The notes below the pieces were generated by a model that ran no database searches, was not told the origin of the DNA, and was given only the letters and a program-made list of their open reading frames with translations. A program made the position numbers and the translations under genes. From Rhizobacter sp. (GTDB lineage Bacteria; Pseudomonadota; Gammaproteobacteria; Burkholderiales; Burkholderiaceae_C), in assembly GCA_019635355.1 (NCBI GenBank), contig JAHBZQ010000001.1:1-64000 (forward strand): a stretch of DNA of 64,000 bases, read 5' to 3'. Shown in pieces: positions 44,848-53,966 of the stretch. Within the stretch, counting starts at the first letter, position 1; every line of letters begins with the position of its first letter.

Positions 44848-45722
44848 GTACGCCACGCGGCCACCATTGCGGCCAGCCAGTCGGCTTGCGGCGCGCTCAC
44901 GTCGGGCAAGCCGAGTACGCGGGCCGATGCGCGCAGGGCGAGCAGCGGGTCGCGCAGGTCCAGCGCCTGCGCGCCGTTCTGCTTCGAGAGCTTTTCGCCA
45001 TTGGCGCCGAGCACGAGGGGCGTGTGCAGGTAGGTCGGCGTCGGCAAGCCGAGCAGGCGCTGCAGGTGGATCTGGCGGGGCGTGTTGTCGGCCAGGTCTT
45101 CGCCGCGCACGACGTGGGTGATGCCCTGCGCTGCATCGTCGACGACCACGGCCAGCTGGTAGCTCCACAGGCCGTCGGCGCGCTTGAGCACGAAGTCGCC
45201 GACCTCCTGCGTGAGGTTCTGGCGCTGGGGGCCGAGACGGCGGTCGTGCCAGTCGACCCACAGCTCGTGGCCGTCGGCGTTGCACGAGAGGCAGCGCACC
45301 GCCCGGGCGGGTTTGCCGTGCAGGCCGTCGCGGCAGGTGCCCGGGTAGACGAGTTCGCCGTGGCGCGGCTTGCTGCGCCCTGAGGCGGCGAGTGCACGCT
45401 CGATGTCGCTGCGGGTGCAGCCGCAGGCGTAGGCCGCATCTCGTGCGATCAGCGTGTCGAGCGCTGCCTGGTAGATCGCCCCACGCTGCGATTGCCAGAC
45501 GGGTGCCTCGTCCGGCACCAGGCCGCAGCTGGCGAGTTGCTGGAGGATGAGCTGGGCGGCACCGGGCACGCAGCGCGGCGTGTCCACGTCTTCGATGCGC
45601 ACGAGCCAAGTGCCGCCGTGCGCACGCGCATCGAGCCAGCTCGCCAGCGCGGCCACCAGCGAGCCGGCGTGCAGCGGCCCGGTGGGCGAGGGCGCAAAGC
45701 GGCCGCGGTAGGCCACGCTCAA
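44805..45722 (-). CDS. gluQ: glutamyl-Q tRNA(Asp) synthetase
   Basis: 305 residues if translated from TTG at 45722, which overlaps the LysR stop (TTGA); a GTG at 45716 is an alternative. The HIGH-like motif is FAPSPTGPLHAGSLVAA, the KMSKS-like motif is KLSKQNGA, and a Cys cluster for zinc is seen (CGCTRSDI and YPGTCRDG). It lacks an anticodon-binding domain. It attaches glutamate to the queuosine base of tRNA-Asp. Confidence 0.92.
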   Translation of the reverse strand: MSVAYRGRFAPSPTGPLHAGSLVAALASWLDARAHGGTWLVRIEDVDTPRCVPGAAQLILQQLASCGLVPDEAPVWQSQRGAIYQAALDTLIARDAAYACGCTRSDIERALAASGRSKPRHGELVYPGTCRDGLHGKPARAVRCLSCNADGHELWVDWHDRRLGPQRQNLTQEVGDFVLKRADGLWSYQLAVVVDDAAQGITHVVRGEDLADNTPRQIHLQRLLGLPTPTYLHTPLVLGANGEKLSKQNGAQALDLRDPLLALRASARVLGLPDVSAPQADWLAAMVAAWRTQRGADSTRSTQAT

Positions 45723-46723
45723 AGACTGCCGAGCGGCACCCGGCTGGCATGCATCTGCAGCAGTGCCTTGCGAGTGGTGGCGCTTTCCAACTGGTCGAGC
45801 CACCAGCGCAGCGCGAGGCCCATCTGCGGCTTGCGCGCGCCGCCGGTCGCGGCCCCTCGCCACGCGTAGCCCATGCGCGCGTTGAGCTGCGGGCGCTGCA
45901 CGGTCTTCACGACCAGGTGGCCGGCTGCGATGTGCTCGCGCACCATCGGCTCGGGGATGAAGCCGCAGCCCATGCAGCGCAGCAGCGCTTCGATCTTCGC
46001 GGGCATGGTGCTCACGGTGAACACGTCCTGCCCCGGCAGCAGGTTGACGGTCAGGGGCGCGAGCCGCTGCGCCGAGTCGGCCACGGCCACGGCGCGGTGG
46101 CGCATCAGCTCGGCGTCGGTGATGGCGTGGTCGATCGCGGCCAGCGGGTGGTGCGGCGCGACGACAAAGACGAAGGGCAGGGTGCCCAGCGTCTGCAGCT
46201 GCACGCCGGCCGGCGGCGTCTGCTCCATGCCGACGCCGATGGCGAGGTCGGCCTGCCCGTTGACCAGCGCCTCCCAGGTGCCGGCGAGGATTTCGTTCCG
46301 AAGGCGCAGCCGGGTGCCCGGGCCGCTGCGCTCGGGGTCGTCGCCGCGCGGGCATTGCGCATAGAAGGCTTCGCAGATCTCGAACATGGTCACGCGCGAG
46401 ATGGCGCCATCCACCGCCACGGTGAGCTGCGTCTCCCAGCCGGTGGCCACGCGCTTCACGCGGTTGGCCACCGCATCGACCTGCTCCAGCAGCCGCCGGC
46501 CCTCGTTCAGCAGTTCCTCGCCTGCGGCTGTGAGCTTGGCCTGTCGCGAGCGGCGGTCGAAGAGCAGCACGTCGAGCGCGTCTTCGAGCTGGCGCACGTT
46601 GTAGGTCAGGGCCGAGGGCACCTTGCCCAGCTCGCGGGCGGCGGCCGCAAAGCTGCCGGTGCGCGCGATGACGTCCATCATCGCCAGGGCTTCGGGGGTG
46701 AGCACATTGCGGGCGTTCAGCAT
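45719..46723 (-). CDS. LysR family transcriptional regulator
   Basis: 334 residues. The winged helix-turn-helix (about 8-67: LAMMDVIARTGSFAAAARELGKVPSALTYNVRQLEDAL) is typical, followed by a periplasmic-binding-like sensor domain. Divergent from the pirin gene, with a LysR-type inverted repeat between them, so it probably controls pirin and itself. Its stop overlaps the gluQ start, an unrelated gene. Homologues next to pirin exist in many proteobacteria. Confidence 0.93.
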   Translation of the reverse strand: MLNARNVLTPEALAMMDVIARTGSFAAAARELGKVPSALTYNVRQLEDALDVLLFDRRSRQAKLTAAGEELLNEGRRLLEQVDAVANRVKRVATGWETQLTVAVDGAISRVTMFEICEAFYAQCPRGDDPERSGPGTRLRLRNEILAGTWEALVNGQADLAIGVGMEQTPPAGVQLQTLGTLPFVFVVAPHHPLAAIDHAITDAELMRHRAVAVADSAQRLAPLTVNLLPGQDVFTVSTMPAKIEALLRCMGCGFIPEPMVREHIAAGHLVVKTVQRPQLNARMGYAWRGAATGGARKPQMGLALRWWLDQLESATTRKALLQMHASRVPLGSL

Positions 46724-46726
46724 GGG

Positions 46727-46753
46727 TTCATCTTATTTGAACGGACGCTTCAA
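46727..46753. promoter_or_regulatory. LysR-type operator between the LysR gene and pirin
   Basis: TTGAA-N7-TTCAA (46737-46753) is a perfect inverted repeat, and TTCA-N7-TGAA (46727-46741) overlaps it. TAAGAT (minus strand, 46729-46734) is the likely -10 box of the LysR gene, 6 nt from its ATG, so the LysR mRNA may be leaderless and autoregulated. Confidence 0.55.
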
Positions 46754-46817
46754 GAGGCCACGCCTGTGGGCAGCGCCCCGAGGATCAACATTCCTTTCCA
46801 GAAAGGAACGACATCAC

Positions 46818-47519
46818 ATGATCACCCTGCGCAAATCCTCCGAACGCGGCTACGCCGACCACGGCTGGCTCAAGTCCTTCCACAGCTTCTCGTTTGCCGA
46901 CTACTACAACCCCGAGCGCATGGGCGTGGGCAACCTGCGTGTCATCAACGAAGACCGCATCGCCCCCGGCACTGGCTTCGGCACGCACGGGCACCGCGAC
47001 ATGGAGATCGTGTCCTACGTGCTCGACGGCGCCCTCGGCCACAAGGACAGCATGGGCAACGGCACCGAGATCGTGCCCGGCGACGTGCAGCGCATGAGCG
47101 CCGGCCGTGGCGTGCAGCACAGCGAGTTCAACCACGCGAAGGGCCAGACCACGCACTTCCTGCAGATCTGGATCATCCCGAGCGAACGAGGCATCACGCC
47201 GGGCTACGAGCAGAAGCACTTCGACGCGGCCAGCAAGCGCGGCAAGCTCGCACTCGTGGCCAGCCCCGACGGACGCGAGGGCTCGGTGACGATCCATGCC
47301 GACGCGGCCTTGCGCGCCGGGCTCTTCGACGGGCCTGAGTCGGCCCAGCTGGTGCTCGACCCCGCGCGCCTGGCCTACGTGCACGTGGTGCGCGGCAGCG
47401 TCGAGGTCAACGGCCAGCGTGCGCAGGCCGGCGATGCGGTGGTGCTCGAGTCGGAGTCGAAGCTCACGCTGGGCCAGGGCCAGGAAGCCGAGGTGCTGGT
47501 GTTCGACCTCGCGCCGTGA
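46818..47519 (+). CDS. pirin family protein
   Basis: 233 residues of a two-domain cupin. The N-terminal part has the pirin metal site (GTGFGTHGHRDMEIVSYVLDGALGHKDS with His pairs and a downstream Glu and His), and the C-terminal cupin follows. Bacterial pirins act as quercetin dioxygenases or modulators of redox enzymes. GAAAGGAACG before the ATG is the ribosome site. The divergent LysR gene likely controls it. Confidence 0.94.
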   Translation: MITLRKSSERGYADHGWLKSFHSFSFADYYNPERMGVGNLRVINEDRIAPGTGFGTHGHRDMEIVSYVLDGALGHKDSMGNGTEIVPGDVQRMSAGRGVQHSEFNHAKGQTTHFLQIWIIPSERGITPGYEQKHFDAASKRGKLALVASPDGREGSVTIHADAALRAGLFDGPESAQLVLDPARLAYVHVVRGSVEVNGQRAQAGDAVVLESESKLTLGQGQEAEVLVFDLAP

Positions 47520-47551
47520 GCGTGGCCTGAAGGCCTTGATACAGTGCCCGC

Positions 47552-48271
47552 ATGGACACGGTGATCAAGGTCTTCAGCATCCTCCCCTGGGGCGACTGGG
47601 CCGCGCTGGCGGCCTTTTTCATTGGCTGGTCGGGCTATGCGTGGTTCGCCAAAGACCGCTCGCAGACCCGGCCCTCGGTGCTCGCCACCACCAACCGCTA
47701 CCGCCGGCTGTGGATGATGCAGGCCACCTACCGCGACGTCCGGGTGATCGACGGGGTGGTGATTCAGAACCTGTCCACCAGCCCATCGTTCTTCGCCTCG
47801 ACCACCATCCTCTTGATCGGCGGTCTGCTGGCCGCCTTGAGCGCCGGCGACAAGGCCAGCGACCTGGTGCGCGACCTGCCCTTCGCCGCGCGCACCACCG
47901 TGCTCATCTTCGAGCTGAAGCTCGTGCTGCTGCTGGTGATCTTCGTGTACGCCTTCTTCCGCTTCACCTGGTCGATGCGGCAATACACCTTTGGCGCGCT
48001 GATGATCGCTGCCGCTCCCGAGGCCAAGCAGTTCGACGCGCTGGGGGACGAGGCCGAAGACAAGCGCAAGGCCTTCGCCGACAAGGCGGGCCGTGTGGTC
48101 GGCATGGCGGCCGAGACCTTCAACGATGGCTTGCGTGCCTACTACCTGGCGTTCGCAGCGGTAGGGTGGTTCTTCTCACCGCTGATCTTCATGATGGCCA
48201 CCGCCGGGGTGATCTGGATCCTGTACCAGCGGGAGTTTCACTCCGAGGTGCTGGGGGCGCTCAACAGCTGA
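47552..48271 (+). CDS. DUF599 family membrane protein
   Basis: 239 residues with four to five hydrophobic segments (about 14-30, 82-100, 119-143, 194-213, 215-228). The pattern NRYRRLWMMQATYRDVRVIDG and FELKLVLLLVIFVYAFFRFTWSMRQYTF matches DUF599. Function is unknown. It shares its last 34 nt with the convergent trhO gene. Confidence 0.88.
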   Translation: MDTVIKVFSILPWGDWAALAAFFIGWSGYAWFAKDRSQTRPSVLATTNRYRRLWMMQATYRDVRVIDGVVIQNLSTSPSFFASTTILLIGGLLAALSAGDKASDLVRDLPFAARTTVLIFELKLVLLLVIFVYAFFRFTWSMRQYTFGALMIAAAPEAKQFDALGDEAEDKRKAFADKAGRVVGMAAETFNDGLRAYYLAFAAVGWFFSPLIFMMATAGVIWILYQREFHSEVLGALNS

Positions 48272-49017
48272 GGAGCCGCGGCTGGCACGAGAGACGGGTC
48301 GAGCGACTCGCGCTCGTCGAACACGAAGCAGCCGCCCTCGTAGTGCTGCCCGCCCACTTCCTCGAAGTACTTGAGAATGCCACCTTCGAGCTGCACCACG
48401 TGCTCGATGCCCGCCTCGGCCATGTAGATCGCGGCCTTCTCGCAGCGGATGCCGCCGGTGCAGTAGCTCACCACGCGCTTGCCCGCCAGCTCGTCTCGGT
48501 GCTGGGCCACCTGCTGCGGGAACTCGGTGAACTTGCTGATGTTCCAGTCGATCGCGTTGCGGAACTTGCCGTAGCCCACCTCGAAGGCATTGCGGGTGTC
48601 GAGCGTGACCACCGGGCGGCCATCGTCGTCAACGCCGGCCTGCAGCCAACGTGCGAGTGTCTTCGCATCGACCGCGGGTGCACGACCCGCGTGCGGCCGG
48701 ATCGTCGGGTGGTTCATGCGGATGATCTCGCGCTTGACCTTCACCAGGAGCTTGCCGAAAGGCACCTGCTCGGACCAGCTTTCCTTCGGCTCGAGCGTCG
48801 CGAAACGCGCGTCCTGCTTCAGCCAGGCGACGAAGCCGCGCACGGCTTGCGCATCGCCCGCGAGAAAGAGGTTGATGCCCTCTTCGGCCAGCAAGACGGT
48901 GCCTTTCAGCTGCCGTTCTGCAGCTTGTGAGCGGATGCTCTCGCGCAGCGCGAGCGTGTCCGTCAAGGGCACGAAGAGGTAGGAAGAGATGTTCAAAACT
49001 GCTGACACAGCCGGCAT
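48238..49017 (-). CDS. trhO: tRNA uridine-34 hydroxylase (rhodanese fold), short TrhO type
   Basis: 259 residues from the ATG at 49017. It has the N-terminal acylphosphatase-like domain (LKGTVLLAEEGINLFLAG) and a rhodanese domain whose active Cys is in YCTGGIRCEK. TrhO makes 5-hydroxyuridine at position 34 of tRNAs. It is about 90 residues shorter than E. coli YceA at the C-terminus. The start codon lies inside one arm of a palindrome; a GTG three codons later is an alternative start. Confidence 0.9.
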   Translation of the reverse strand: MPAVSAVLNISSYLFVPLTDTLALRESIRSQAAERQLKGTVLLAEEGINLFLAGDAQAVRGFVAWLKQDARFATLEPKESWSEQVPFGKLLVKVKREIIRMNHPTIRPHAGRAPAVDAKTLARWLQAGVDDDGRPVVTLDTRNAFEVGYGKFRNAIDWNISKFTEFPQQVAQHRDELAGKRVVSYCTGGIRCEKAAIYMAEAGIEHVVQLEGGILKYFEEVGGQHYEGGCFVFDERESLDPSLVPAAAPQLLSAPSTSE

Positions 49018-49047
49018 TTTAAGGAGGCTCGCCCTCCCTAAAATGCC
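49013..49047. promoter_or_regulatory. inverted repeat between trhO and dnaE
   Basis: Arms 49013-49027 and 49033-49047 are 15 bp long with one mismatch and a 5-nt centre. The trhO ATG lies in the left arm, and the dnaE ATG (49051) begins 3 nt after the right arm. Each arm contains TAAAAT in the outward direction, a -10-like box (49039-49044 for dnaE), which would start dnaE mRNA at or next to its ATG. Confidence 0.6.
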
Positions 49048-49050
49048 CCG

Positions 49051-52000
49051 ATGGCCTTCGTACACCTGCGCACCCACACCGAGTTTTCAGTCGTCGACGG
49101 CACCCTGCGCATCGACGAGGTCGTGGGCGCCGCGGCGAAAGACGGCCAGGTGGCACTGGCCATCACCGACCTGTCCAACATCTTCGGCGGCATCAAGTTC
49201 TACAACGCGGCGCGCAAGAAGGGCGTGAAGCCCATCCTCGGCGCCGACGTGTGGCTGGAGCCCACCGACGGCGAGAAGCAGCCGAGCCGCATCGTGCTGC
49301 TGGTGCAGAGCAAGACGGGTTACCTCAACTTGTGCGAGCTGCTGTCGCGCGGTTGGCTCGACCCTTCGGCGCGTGGGCAGGCCTTGTTGAAGTGGGAGTG
49401 GCTCTCGGCGTTGCATGAAGGGCTGATCGCGCTGTCTGGCGCTGAACTCGGCCCGGTCGGCCAGGCGCTGATGGCGCAAGACACGGCACGCGCCACGGCC
49501 GTGGCCGAACGCCTGGCGGCGATCTTTCCGCAGCGCTTCTACATCGAGCTGCAACGCGCCGGCCAGCCGACGAATGAAGCCCATGTGCGCGCCGCCGTGC
49601 CGCTGGCCGCGCAGCTCAAGCTGCCGGTGGTGGCCACGCACCCGGTGCAGTTCCAGACGCCCGAAGACTTCGAAGCGCACGAAGCCCGCACCTGCATCGC
49701 CGAAGGCGAGACGCTCACCAACCCGCGCCGCATCAAGCGCTTCACGCGCGAGCAGTACTTCAAGTCGCAGGCGCAGATGGAGGCGCTCTTTGCCGACATC
49801 CCGAGCGCCATCCAGAACACCGTCGAGATCGCCAGGCGCTGCAGCCTCTCGCTCGTGCTCGGCAAGCCGCGCCTGCCCGACTTCCCCGTGCCCGAAGTCA
49901 ATGGGGAACGGATGGAGCCCGAGGCGTACTTCCGCTACGCCTCGCACGAGGGCCTGAAGGAGCGCATGCTCCATCTCTTCCCCGATGCGGCGGAGCGCGA
50001 GAAGAACATGCCGCGCTACGTGGAGCGCCTGGAGTTCGAGCTCAACACCATCCTGAAGATGGGCTTCCCCGGCTACTTCCTGATCGTGGCCGACTTCATC
50101 AACTGGGCCAAGAACAACGGCTGCCCGGTCGGCCCGGGCCGCGGCTCCGGCGCCGGTTCGCTCGTCGCCTACGCGCTCAAGATCACCGACCTCGACCCGC
50201 TGCGCTACAACCTGCTGTTCGAGCGCTTCCTGAACCCGGAGCGTGTGTCGATGCCTGACTTCGACATCGACTTCTGCCAGGGCAACCGCGACCGGGTGAT
50301 CGACTATGTGAAGGACAAGTACGGCCGCGATGCCGTGAGCCAGATCGCGACCTTCGGCACCATGGCCGCCAAGGCTGCGCTGCGCGACGTGGGCCGCGTG
50401 CTCGGCATGGGCTACGGCCACGTCGACGGCATTGCGAAGCTCGTGCCGGCGCCGCCCGGCAAGACGGTGACGCTCGCGCGTCCTGGTGACAAGCCCGACC
50501 CCGGCCTCATCTACGCGCGCGTCGAAGCGCCCGAGATCGAGCAGCGTGAGAAGAACGAAGAAGAAGTCGCCGAACTGCTGGCGCTCGCCGAGCGTGTGGA
50601 AGGCATGGTGCGCAACATCGGCATGCACGCGGGTGGCGTGCTGATCGCGCCCGGCAAGATCACCGACTTCTGCCCGCTCTACATGCAGCCCGGCAGCGAC
50701 TCCGCGGTGAGCCAGTACGACAAGGACGACGTCGAAGCCATCGGCCTGGTGAAGTTCGACTTCCTGGGTCTGGCCACGCTCACGATTCTCGAATTGGCGA
50801 AGGACTACATCCGTGCCCGCCGCCCGGGGCAGGAGAACTTCGCGCTCGAGAACATCCCGCTCGACGACCGAGCTGCCTACCGGCTGATGAGCGAAGGCAA
50901 GACGGTGGCCGTGTTCCAGCTGGAATCGTCGGGCATGCAGCGCATGCTGCGCGACGCCAAGCCCAGCGTCTTCGAAGACATCATCGCCCTCGTGGCGCTG
51001 TACCGCCCGGGCCCGATGGACCTGATCCCGAGCTTCTGCGCGCGCAAGCACGGCCGCGAGGAGGTGGAGTACCCGCATCCGATGATGGAAGAGGTGCTCA
51101 AGGAGACCTACGGGATCATGGTCTACCAGGAGCAGGTGATGCAGGTGGCGCAGCGCCTGGGCGGCTACTCGCTCGGTGGCGCCGACCTGCTGCGCCGCGC
51201 GATGGGCAAGAAGAAGCTCGAGGAGATGGTGGCCCACCGCGCCACCTTCGCGCAGGGCGCGGCAAAGAACGACATTCCCGAGCCGCTCGCCAACGAGATC
51301 TTCGACCTGATGGAGAAGTTCGCGGGCTACGGCTTCAACAAGTCGCACGCCGCGGCCTATGCGCTGCTCGCGTACCACACGGCCTACCTGAAGGCGCACT
51401 ACCCGGCCGAATTCACCGCGGCCAACATGAGCGTCGCGCTCGACGACACCGACAAGCTCAAGATCTTCTACGACGACGCGGTGCAGAACCTCGGCCTCAC
51501 CTTCGAGCCGCCGAACATCAACACCGGCAACTACCGCTTCGAGCCCGTGGCCGACAAGGTCGTGCGCTACGGGCTGGGCGCGATCAAGGGCACCGGCCAG
51601 AGCGCGATCGAAGCCATCATCCAGGCGCGCAAGGACGGTGGTCCGTTCAAGAGCCTGTTCGACTTCTGCGCGCGGGTCGACCGCAGTCGCATCAACAAGC
51701 GCACGGTCGAAGCGCTCATCAAGGCCGGTGCCTTCGATTTGCTGCACCCCGAACGCTCGATGGCCGTGGCGAGCATCGGCCTGGCTTTCGACTATGCCGA
51801 CACGCAAGCCGCGCATGCCGACCAGGGCGGTCTCTTCGACTTCGGCGACTCGCACGCTGCGTCGACGCAGGAGCCCGAGCTGGTGCCCGCCGCACCGTGG
51901 AGCATCAAGGAGCGCCTGAGCCTCGAGAAGGTCGCGCTCGGCTTCTACCTCTCGGGCCATCTCTTCGATCAGAGCGAAGACGAGGTGCGCCGCTTCGCCA

Positions 52001-52551
52001 AACGCAAAATCGCCGACCTCATCGATTCGCGCGAGCCGCAGGTGCTGGCCGGCATCATTGGCGACCTGCGCGTGATCAACGGTCAGCGTGGGCGCGTGGC
52101 GATCTTCAAGCTCGACGACAAGAGCGAGGCCATCGAATCGGTGGTCAACGAAGACGTGCTCAACGCCAACAAGGACCTGCTGAAAGACGACGAACTCGTC
52201 ATCGCTGTCGGCAAGGTGCAGCCCGATCGATTCTCGGGCGGCATGCGTTTCAACATCCAGCAAGTGTGGGATCTCGCCACCGCGCGCTGCCGCTTCGGCA
52301 AGTACCTGCGGGTCGAGGTGAACGGCAGTGTGCCGCCGGTGGCCGAGGTGCTGCGCGACTTTCCGAGCCGGCGCATCCAAACCGAGCAGGGCCCTGTGGC
52401 CCAGGGCCTCGGCGTTCGACTGGTGCTGCAGCGTGAAGCGGCGAGCGGCGAACTCGACCTCGGCGAAGAGGGGCGCTTCTACCCCACCGACGAAGCGCTG
52501 CAGCGTTGGCGTGAAGGCAGCCACGGCAAGGCGAGCGTCGTTTACGAGTGA
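49051..52551 (+). CDS. dnaE: DNA polymerase III subunit alpha
   Basis: 1166 residues, the usual length for beta-proteobacteria. An N-terminal PHP domain (MAFVHLRTHTEFSVVDG) is followed by the C-family polymerase core: D403 and D405 in MPDFDIDF and D570 in KFDFLGL are the three catalytic Asp residues. A helix-hairpin-helix region (GYGFNKSHAAAYALLAYHTAYLK) and a C-terminal OB-fold follow. It is the replicative polymerase. The ATG is 6 nt from a TAAAAT box, so it may be translated without a leader. Confidence 0.98.
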   Translation: MAFVHLRTHTEFSVVDGTLRIDEVVGAAAKDGQVALAITDLSNIFGGIKFYNAARKKGVKPILGADVWLEPTDGEKQPSRIVLLVQSKTGYLNLCELLSRGWLDPSARGQALLKWEWLSALHEGLIALSGAELGPVGQALMAQDTARATAVAERLAAIFPQRFYIELQRAGQPTNEAHVRAAVPLAAQLKLPVVATHPVQFQTPEDFEAHEARTCIAEGETLTNPRRIKRFTREQYFKSQAQMEALFADIPSAIQNTVEIARRCSLSLVLGKPRLPDFPVPEVNGERMEPEAYFRYASHEGLKERMLHLFPDAAEREKNMPRYVERLEFELNTILKMGFPGYFLIVADFINWAKNNGCPVGPGRGSGAGSLVAYALKITDLDPLRYNLLFERFLNPERVSMPDFDIDFCQGNRDRVIDYVKDKYGRDAVSQIATFGTMAAKAALRDVGRVLGMGYGHVDGIAKLVPAPPGKTVTLARPGDKPDPGLIYARVEAPEIEQREKNEEEVAELLALAERVEGMVRNIGMHAGGVLIAPGKITDFCPLYMQPGSDSAVSQYDKDDVEAIGLVKFDFLGLATLTILELAKDYIRARRPGQENFALENIPLDDRAAYRLMSEGKTVAVFQLESSGMQRMLRDAKPSVFEDIIALVALYRPGPMDLIPSFCARKHGREEVEYPHPMMEEVLKETYGIMVYQEQVMQVAQRLGGYSLGGADLLRRAMGKKKLEEMVAHRATFAQGAAKNDIPEPLANEIFDLMEKFAGYGFNKSHAAAYALLAYHTAYLKAHYPAEFTAANMSVALDDTDKLKIFYDDAVQNLGLTFEPPNINTGNYRFEPVADKVVRYGLGAIKGTGQSAIEAIIQARKDGGPFKSLFDFCARVDRSRINKRTVEALIKAGAFDLLHPERSMAVASIGLAFDYADTQAAHADQGGLFDFGDSHAASTQEPELVPAAPWSIKERLSLEKVALGFYLSGHLFDQSEDEVRRFAKRKIADLIDSREPQVLAGIIGDLRVINGQRGRVAIFKLDDKSEAIESVVNEDVLNANKDLLKDDELVIAVGKVQPDRFSGGMRFNIQQVWDLATARCRFGKYLRVEVNGSVPPVAEVLRDFPSRRIQTEQGPVAQGLGVRLVLQREAASGELDLGEEGRFYPTDEALQRWREGSHGKASVVYE

Positions 52552-52648
52552 TCAACACGGAGCGCCCCGCGGCGAGGGTGGTGCGCCCGCCACGCCCAAG
52601 GGCAGCCCCTGATCTTCGGCCCCGGGTGGCATGCCTACACTGCGGCGC

Positions 52649-53896
52649 ATGCCCGAGACGAATCCGACGACTGGTTTGATCCTCACCGGCGGCGGCGCAC
52701 GCGCTGCCTACCAGGTGGGCGTGCTGAAGGCAGTGGCGAAGATCCGGCGTGACGCCGCGCCCTGGCAATACGGCAACCCCTTTCCCGTGATCACCGGCAC
52801 CTCGGCCGGGGCCATCAACGCGGCGGCGCTGGCCACGCATTGCGACGACTTCGACGGCGCGGTCAAGGCGATGGCCCGTGTGTGGGAGAACTTCCGCGCC
52901 GAGCAGGTGTACCGCAGCGATGCACTGGGCGTCATCCGCACCGGCGCACGCTGGCTCACGATGATGTCGCTTGGCTGGGTGATTGCCCGCTGGCGCCGCG
53001 CGAGGCTGCGCTCGCTGCTCGACAACAGCCCGCTGGAGCAACTGCTGAGCGAGATGGTGGCGGTGAAGCGGCTGCCCGAGGTGATGAAGTCGGGCCACCT
53101 GCAGGCGCTGGCGATCACCGCGTCGAGCTACAGCTCGGGCACGCACGTGACCTTCTACGATGCCCTGCAGGAGTTTTCTCCCTGGAACCGCTCACAGCGC
53201 GTGGCGGTGCGCTCGCCGATCACCGTGCAGCATCTCTTGGCGTCGGCGGCGATCCCCTTTGTCTTCCCGGCCGTGCCGCTCGACTTCGACGGCGTGACCG
53301 AATACTTCGGCGACGGCTCGATGCGCCAGTCGGCCCCCATCTCGCCCGCCGTGCACCTGGGCGCACGCCGCATTCTCGTGATCGGTGCCGGCCGCATGCA
53401 CGAGCCGCCCGGGCGGCGCAAGGTGAGCGGGGCCTACCCCAACTTCGCGCAGATCGCGGGCCATGCGCTGTCGAACATCTTCCTCGACGCACTCGCGGTG
53501 GATGTGGAGCGCCTGCAACGCATCAACAACACGCTCTCGCTGCTGCCGCCCGAGGCGCTGGCCGGCACCAGCCTGCGGCCGATCGAGGTGCTGGTGATCG
53601 CGCCCTCGCAGCGCCTCGACGACCTGGCGGCCAAGCATGTGAGTGCGTTGCCCACCTCGATCCGCGCGCTGCTGCGCGGCATCGGCGTGAGCGGCAAAGG
53701 CTCCGACACGCGTGGTGCAGCATTGGCGAGCTATCTCCTCTTCGAGCAGGCGTACACGCGTGAGCTGGTGGCGCTGGGCTGGGCCGACACCATGGCGCGG
53801 CGCGACGAGGTGACTGGCTTCTTCGGCTGGGAGCGCCGCCGCGAGCGGCGCGGGCCGGTGCCCGACACCGACTTCCAGACGACCGAGCTGGAGTGA
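52649..53896 (+). CDS. patatin-like phospholipase
   Basis: 415 residues from the ATG at 52649; an earlier in-frame ATG at 52631 overlaps a TACACT box. It has the patatin motifs: oxyanion hole GGGAR (14-18), nucleophile S52 in GTSAG, and the catalytic Asp at 222 in DGS. A hydrophobic/basic helix near residues 105-122 could touch membranes. It is probably a lipid acyl hydrolase acting on membrane phospholipids. It ends at a terminator shared with comEA. Confidence 0.92.
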   Translation: MPETNPTTGLILTGGGARAAYQVGVLKAVAKIRRDAAPWQYGNPFPVITGTSAGAINAAALATHCDDFDGAVKAMARVWENFRAEQVYRSDALGVIRTGARWLTMMSLGWVIARWRRARLRSLLDNSPLEQLLSEMVAVKRLPEVMKSGHLQALAITASSYSSGTHVTFYDALQEFSPWNRSQRVAVRSPITVQHLLASAAIPFVFPAVPLDFDGVTEYFGDGSMRQSAPISPAVHLGARRILVIGAGRMHEPPGRRKVSGAYPNFAQIAGHALSNIFLDALAVDVERLQRINNTLSLLPPEALAGTSLRPIEVLVIAPSQRLDDLAAKHVSALPTSIRALLRGIGVSGKGSDTRGAALASYLLFEQAYTRELVALGWADTMARRDEVTGFFGWERRRERRGPVPDTDFQTTELE

Positions 53897-53912
53897 CGCG
53901 TTGAAAAGACAA

Positions 53913-53942
53913 AGGCCCGCGGTGCATGTGCGCCGCGGGCCT
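53913..53942. terminator. intrinsic terminator between the patatin and ComEA-like genes
   Basis: A perfect 10-bp stem (AGGCCCGCGG / CCGCGGGCCT) with a 10-nt loop. In the minus direction it is followed by TTTGTCTTTT, so it mainly ends the ComEA-like transcript; the plus side lacks a T-run. Confidence 0.8.
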
Positions 53943-53966
53943 CGTGATGACAGCGATCGATCTGTT

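Noticed and set aside
44853..46355. Longer gluQ frame reaching back into the LysR gene
   Set aside because: Residues before the FAPSPTG motif are antisense-like Arg/Ala shadow; the true start must lie near 45722 or 45716.
49087..52524. 1145-codon open frame on the minus strand across dnaE
   Set aside because: Fully inside dnaE, whose catalytic residues are intact; the antisense product is His/Arg/Val-rich with no family match I recognise.
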